DNA from: an uncultured Kineothrix sp.
GTDB taxonomy: Bacteria > Bacillota > Clostridia > Lachnospirales > Lachnospiraceae
DNA length: 15,106 nt
Assembly (NCBI GenBank): GCA_910587275.1
Contig: CAJUMD010000085.1
Span: 1 to 15,106 of the forward strand
Direction of reading: 5' to 3'
Made by a program: the position numbers and the translations under genes. Positions 13,150 through 15,106 of this stretch are shown here, one piece after another (positions within the stretch are counted from its first letter, which is position 1; each line of letters opens with the position of its first letter). The notes below the pieces were generated by a model. That model ran no database searches, was not told the DNA's origin, and saw only the letters and a list, made by a program, of their open reading frames with translations.

Positions 13150-14259
13150 ATGAAAACAGTAAAAGGCATTTATGCCGAAGCAAAGGTATTCACAGATGAT
13201 GTAGAGGATTACGCTTTGGCACAGGTGAAAATGATATGTGATAACGAAACCGCAGATGGCAGTATGGTCTGCTTGATGCCGGACATTCATCCGGGTAAGA
13301 TTGCACCAATCGGCCTTTCCATGACAGTCACGGATAAGGTAATCCCGCAGCTTTTAGGAGTCGATATCGGCTGTGGCATGACTTGTGTAAAACTGAATAA
13401 AAGTAATGTGGAGTTTCAAAAGTTAGACAGGGTGATTCGGGAGAATGTACCGTCCGGTTTCAACATTCGGAAAAAACCCCATTACATGGCGGAGGAATTT
13501 TCCTACGAAGGACTCCACTGTATTTGCCATATCAACAGGCCAAAAGCAGACCGGAGCCTCGGAACGCTTGGCGGCGGCAACCATTTCATAGAACTGGATA
13601 AAGGGGATGACGGCAGTCTGTATCTTGTGGTGCATACCGGGAGCAGGCATTTAGGGGAAGAAGTGGCGGAATATTACACGAAACTTGCCCATACCTGTTT
13701 AAAAGAGCAGGGGAAAGAAGTTCCCTACTACATGGGTTATTTGGAAGGAGAGAACAAGATGGCCTATTTGGAAGATGTACAGATCATCCAACGCTATGCC
13801 GAATGGAACAGACAGATTATTGTCAGGGAGATTCTAAAGGGAATGAAGTGGAAAGCAGCAGAGCAGTTTTCCGTGCCGCATAATTATCTGGATGATTCCG
13901 GTATTCTCCACAAAGGCACTATCTCCGCGAAAAAAGGAGAATATGTGGTCATTCCGGCAAATATGCGGGACGGGATTATCTTAGGAACCGGAAAAGGCAA
14001 TGTGGCATGGAACTACTCTGCGCCGCATGGCTCCGGCAGAAAGTTAAAGCGTGAAGATGTAAAGAAGCAGTATACGGTATCGGAATATAAAAAGGAAATG
14101 AAAGGCATTTACAGCAGTTGTGTTGGGATGGACACTTTGGATGAAGCGCCTTTCGCCTATCGTTCCATAGCGGAGATGACAGCGCAGATTAAAGATACCG
14201 TTGAGGTAACAGGGATATTGAAACCTGTCTATAATTTCAAGGCGGGAAGCAGAAAGTAG
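13150..14259 (+). CDS. rtcB: RtcB-family RNA ligase (PrfH-associated type)
   Basis: A 369-residue RNA ligase that joins 2',3'-cyclic phosphate or 3'-phosphate ends to 5'-OH ends using GTP and Mn2+. All active-site elements are visible: MPDIHPGKIAPIG (43-55), GVDIGCGM with metal ligands Asp72 and Cys75, GTLGGGNHFIEL with His145, VHTGSRHLG with His162, VPHNYL with His244, and APHGSGR with His293 as the residue to be guanylylated. It is shorter than E. coli RtcB (408), and the GTP-loop region reads VIPANMRDG, a form I associate with the second RtcB group that travels with release factor H. The start follows AGAGGA (13133-13138) by 11 bases. The prfH gene begins 15 nt after its stop. Known rtcB neighbours such as rtcR, rtcA or archease are not present. 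Confidence 0.95.
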   Translation: MKTVKGIYAEAKVFTDDVEDYALAQVKMICDNETADGSMVCLMPDIHPGKIAPIGLSMTVTDKVIPQLLGVDIGCGMTCVKLNKSNVEFQKLDRVIRENVPSGFNIRKKPHYMAEEFSYEGLHCICHINRPKADRSLGTLGGGNHFIELDKGDDGSLYLVVHTGSRHLGEEVAEYYTKLAHTCLKEQGKEVPYYMGYLEGENKMAYLEDVQIIQRYAEWNRQIIVREILKGMKWKAAEQFSVPHNYLDDSGILHKGTISAKKGEYVVIPANMRDGIILGTGKGNVAWNYSAPHGSGRKLKREDVKKQYTVSEYKKEMKGIYSSCVGMDTLDEAPFAYRSIAEMTAQIKDTVEVTGILKPVYNFKAGSRK

Positions 14260-14274
14260 GGGAGACAGAAATTT

Positions 14275-14868
14275 ATGATAGTACAGATCAGTGCAGGACA
14301 GGGGCCGTCCGAGTGCCAGCTTGCGGTGGCGAAGCTGTTTGAGGCATTACGGAAAGAATACGGTGATTTGGTAGAGATTTCCAAAAACAGGGGCTATGAA
14401 AAAGGCTGTTATGATTCTATCCGGTTTCGGACAGAACAGGATATGAGCAGTCTTGAAGGTACAGTAATGTGGATATGTAAAAGTCCCTTCCGTCCGAACC
14501 ACAAGAGGAAGAACTGGTATGTGGATGTGAGTATCATCCCGGAACAGGGTGAAATCACATCCGGGAAAGAATACCGTATTGAGAAATTCCATTGTGGAGG
14601 GAAAGGCGGACAAAACGTGAACAAAGTAGAGACTGGTGTGCGGATTATCCATATACCGACAAGACTTGTGGCGCAGTCTGCCGAAGAAAGGAGTCAGTTT
14701 CTGAATAAGCAGCGCGCCATGGAAAAACTGCAGGAGAAACTTACGGTTCTGCAAAAGGAGCAGGAAGCGAAACAAGTAAATGCCGCATGGCGGGAGCATA
14801 ACCGTATTGTCAGAGGAAATCCGGTGCGGACTTATGAAGGAGAGAGATTTGTCTTGAGAAAAGCCTAA
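14275..14868 (+). CDS. prfH: Peptide chain release factor H homologue
   Basis: A 197-residue shortened class-I release factor homologue. It keeps the peptidyl-tRNA hydrolysis domain with GGQ at 111-113 in KFHCGGKGGQNVNKVETGVR, and a basic C-terminal tail, but lacks the N-terminal domain and the stop-codon-recognition domain of RF1/RF2. The N-terminal ~100 residues (MIVQISAGQGPSECQLAVAK…) are the PrfH-specific part. Family length is about 200, so it is complete. In E. coli, PrfH has been reported to act with its RtcB partner on ribosomes cleaved in the 16S decoding centre: PrfH frees the stalled peptide and RtcB reseals the rRNA. The SD AGGGGAG (14258-14264) begins in the rtcB stop codon, ten bases before the ATG, so the two are one operon. 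Some older annotations would call it putative RF1-like or ArfB-like. Confidence 0.95.
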   Translation: MIVQISAGQGPSECQLAVAKLFEALRKEYGDLVEISKNRGYEKGCYDSIRFRTEQDMSSLEGTVMWICKSPFRPNHKRKNWYVDVSIIPEQGEITSGKEYRIEKFHCGGKGGQNVNKVETGVRIIHIPTRLVAQSAEERSQFLNKQRAMEKLQEKLTVLQKEQEAKQVNAAWREHNRIVRGNPVRTYEGERFVLRKA

Positions 14869-14890
14869 GACGAAAGAGGGCGTGCGAACC

Positions 14891-14995
14891 ATGAAGTTCT
14901 TATATGAAGGGCGCAATGTGGAAATGTGCATAATGCCGACTACTACGGAATCACCCAATTCTTTATATACCAGAAAATCAGATGTTGATAGATAG
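14891..14995 (+). CDS. Possible 34-codon ORF after prfH, weak support
   Basis: ATG 14891 opens a 34-residue frame (MKFLYEGRNVEMCIMPTTTE…) ending at TAG 14993-14995, 22 nt after the prfH stop. Only a weak SD (GAGGG, 14876-14880) is present. I recognise no family and see no membrane segment. It may be a small third gene of the operon, the N-terminal stub of a lost gene, or not a gene. Confidence 0.3.
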   Translation: MKFLYEGRNVEMCIMPTTTESPNSLYTRKSDVDR

Positions 14996-15011
14996 TAAAA
15001 CAAATTGAACG

Positions 15012-15040
15012 TTGTTTTTAACTGCCTTTAAATATATAAT
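15012..15040 (+). promoter_or_regulatory. Probable promoter at the contig end
   Basis: TTGTTT (15012-15017), 17 nt, and TATAAT (15035-15040) stand before an RBS and ATG. A 7-bp inverted repeat (AAAACAA at 14997-15003 with TTGTTTT at 15012-15018) overlaps the -35 box; it could be a weak end of the prfH transcript or an operator. Confidence 0.5.
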
Positions 15041-15069
15041 ATTTTTTAGCAAGGAGGTAAGATTAATTT

Positions 15070-15106
15070 ATGAGTAGAACAAAAGTTGCATAGCATGAGC
15101 TATTGC
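15070..15106 (+). CDS. Start of an unidentified gene cut by the contig end
   Basis: AAGGAGG at 15051-15057 is followed 12 bases later by ATG 15070, reading MSRTKVA and then TAG at 15091-15093, with the contig ending 13 bases on. If the amber codon were a contig-end base error, for example AAG, the frame would continue MSRTKVAKHELL. The other end of this contig is known to carry adapter sequence and a mismatch, so an error is credible. Otherwise this is a seven-codon leader peptide. No family can be named. Confidence 0.35.

Noticed and set aside
14347..15003. Minus-strand open frame of 218 codons opposite prfH
   Set aside because: Fully antisense to a complete PrfH with GGQ motif and SD; the translation shows no domain.
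1..15106. CRISPR array, tRNA, rRNA, complete insertion sequence or phage genes
   Set aside because: No regularly spaced repeats, cloverleaf, rRNA segment, transposase or phage structural gene was recognised on either strand.

Overview
The window is one contig from what looks like an anaerobic Firmicute, most likely a Clostridia/Lachnospiraceae-type gut bacterium. This is inferred from strong AAGGAGG ribosome binding sites, sigma-A promoters, a small rubredoxin, a fused MEMO/AMMECR1 gene beside a radical SAM enzyme, and the general style of the proteins; no rRNA or other phylogenetic marker is present. Bases 1-54 are not genomic. They match the Illumina P5/Read-1 adapter apart from one base and are fused to a gene truncated by the contig edge.

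Left part (55-3042): the C-terminal third of an RlmD/RumA-type rRNA uracil-C5 methyltransferase; a sigma-A promoter and a transmembrane methyl-accepting chemotaxis protein closed by a perfect hairpin; then a 52-residue GTG-start rubredoxin with its own terminator.

Middle part (3043-7045): an extended -10 promoter, preceded by an 11-bp direct repeat, drives a cytoplasmic beta-lactamase-family serine hydrolase. It is followed by a small gene that appears broken by a one-base frameshift, and then by the AmmeMemoRadiSam system: MEMO and AMMECR1 domains fused in one protein, followed 11 nt later by the partner radical SAM enzyme. The function of this system is not known. Downstream, on the minus strand, is a fossil: only the first 23 codons, with RBS, of a maltose/sugar O-acetyltransferase.

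Right-middle (7324-12490): a 1114-residue protein whose first ~725 residues are an intact HelD-type RNA-polymerase-recycling SF1 ATPase. A ~170-residue low-complexity linker then joins it to a C-terminal beta-sandwich resembling the N-terminal domain of GH31 glycosidases, without the catalytic barrel. Convergent to it, only 11 nt away, is a minus-strand operon of a TetR regulator and two integral membrane proteins of unknown function. This operon has a consensus promoter overlapped by a 13-nt operator palindrome, so autoregulation is likely.

Right end (12491-15106) is visibly more AT-rich. It holds the RNA-repair pair RtcB (RNA 3'-phosphate ligase) and PrfH (release-factor homologue with GGQ). 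Upstream lie a promoter, a 26-codon leader ORF with a perfect SD, a 40-nt hairpin and an intrinsic terminator placed before the rtcB start, an arrangement suggestive of attenuation. The contig ends just after a promoter, RBS and ATG that open a reading frame closed by an amber codon after seven residues, possibly a contig-end base error. The two most interesting items are the HelD-GH31N fusion and the leader-terminator arrangement in front of rtcB-prfH.
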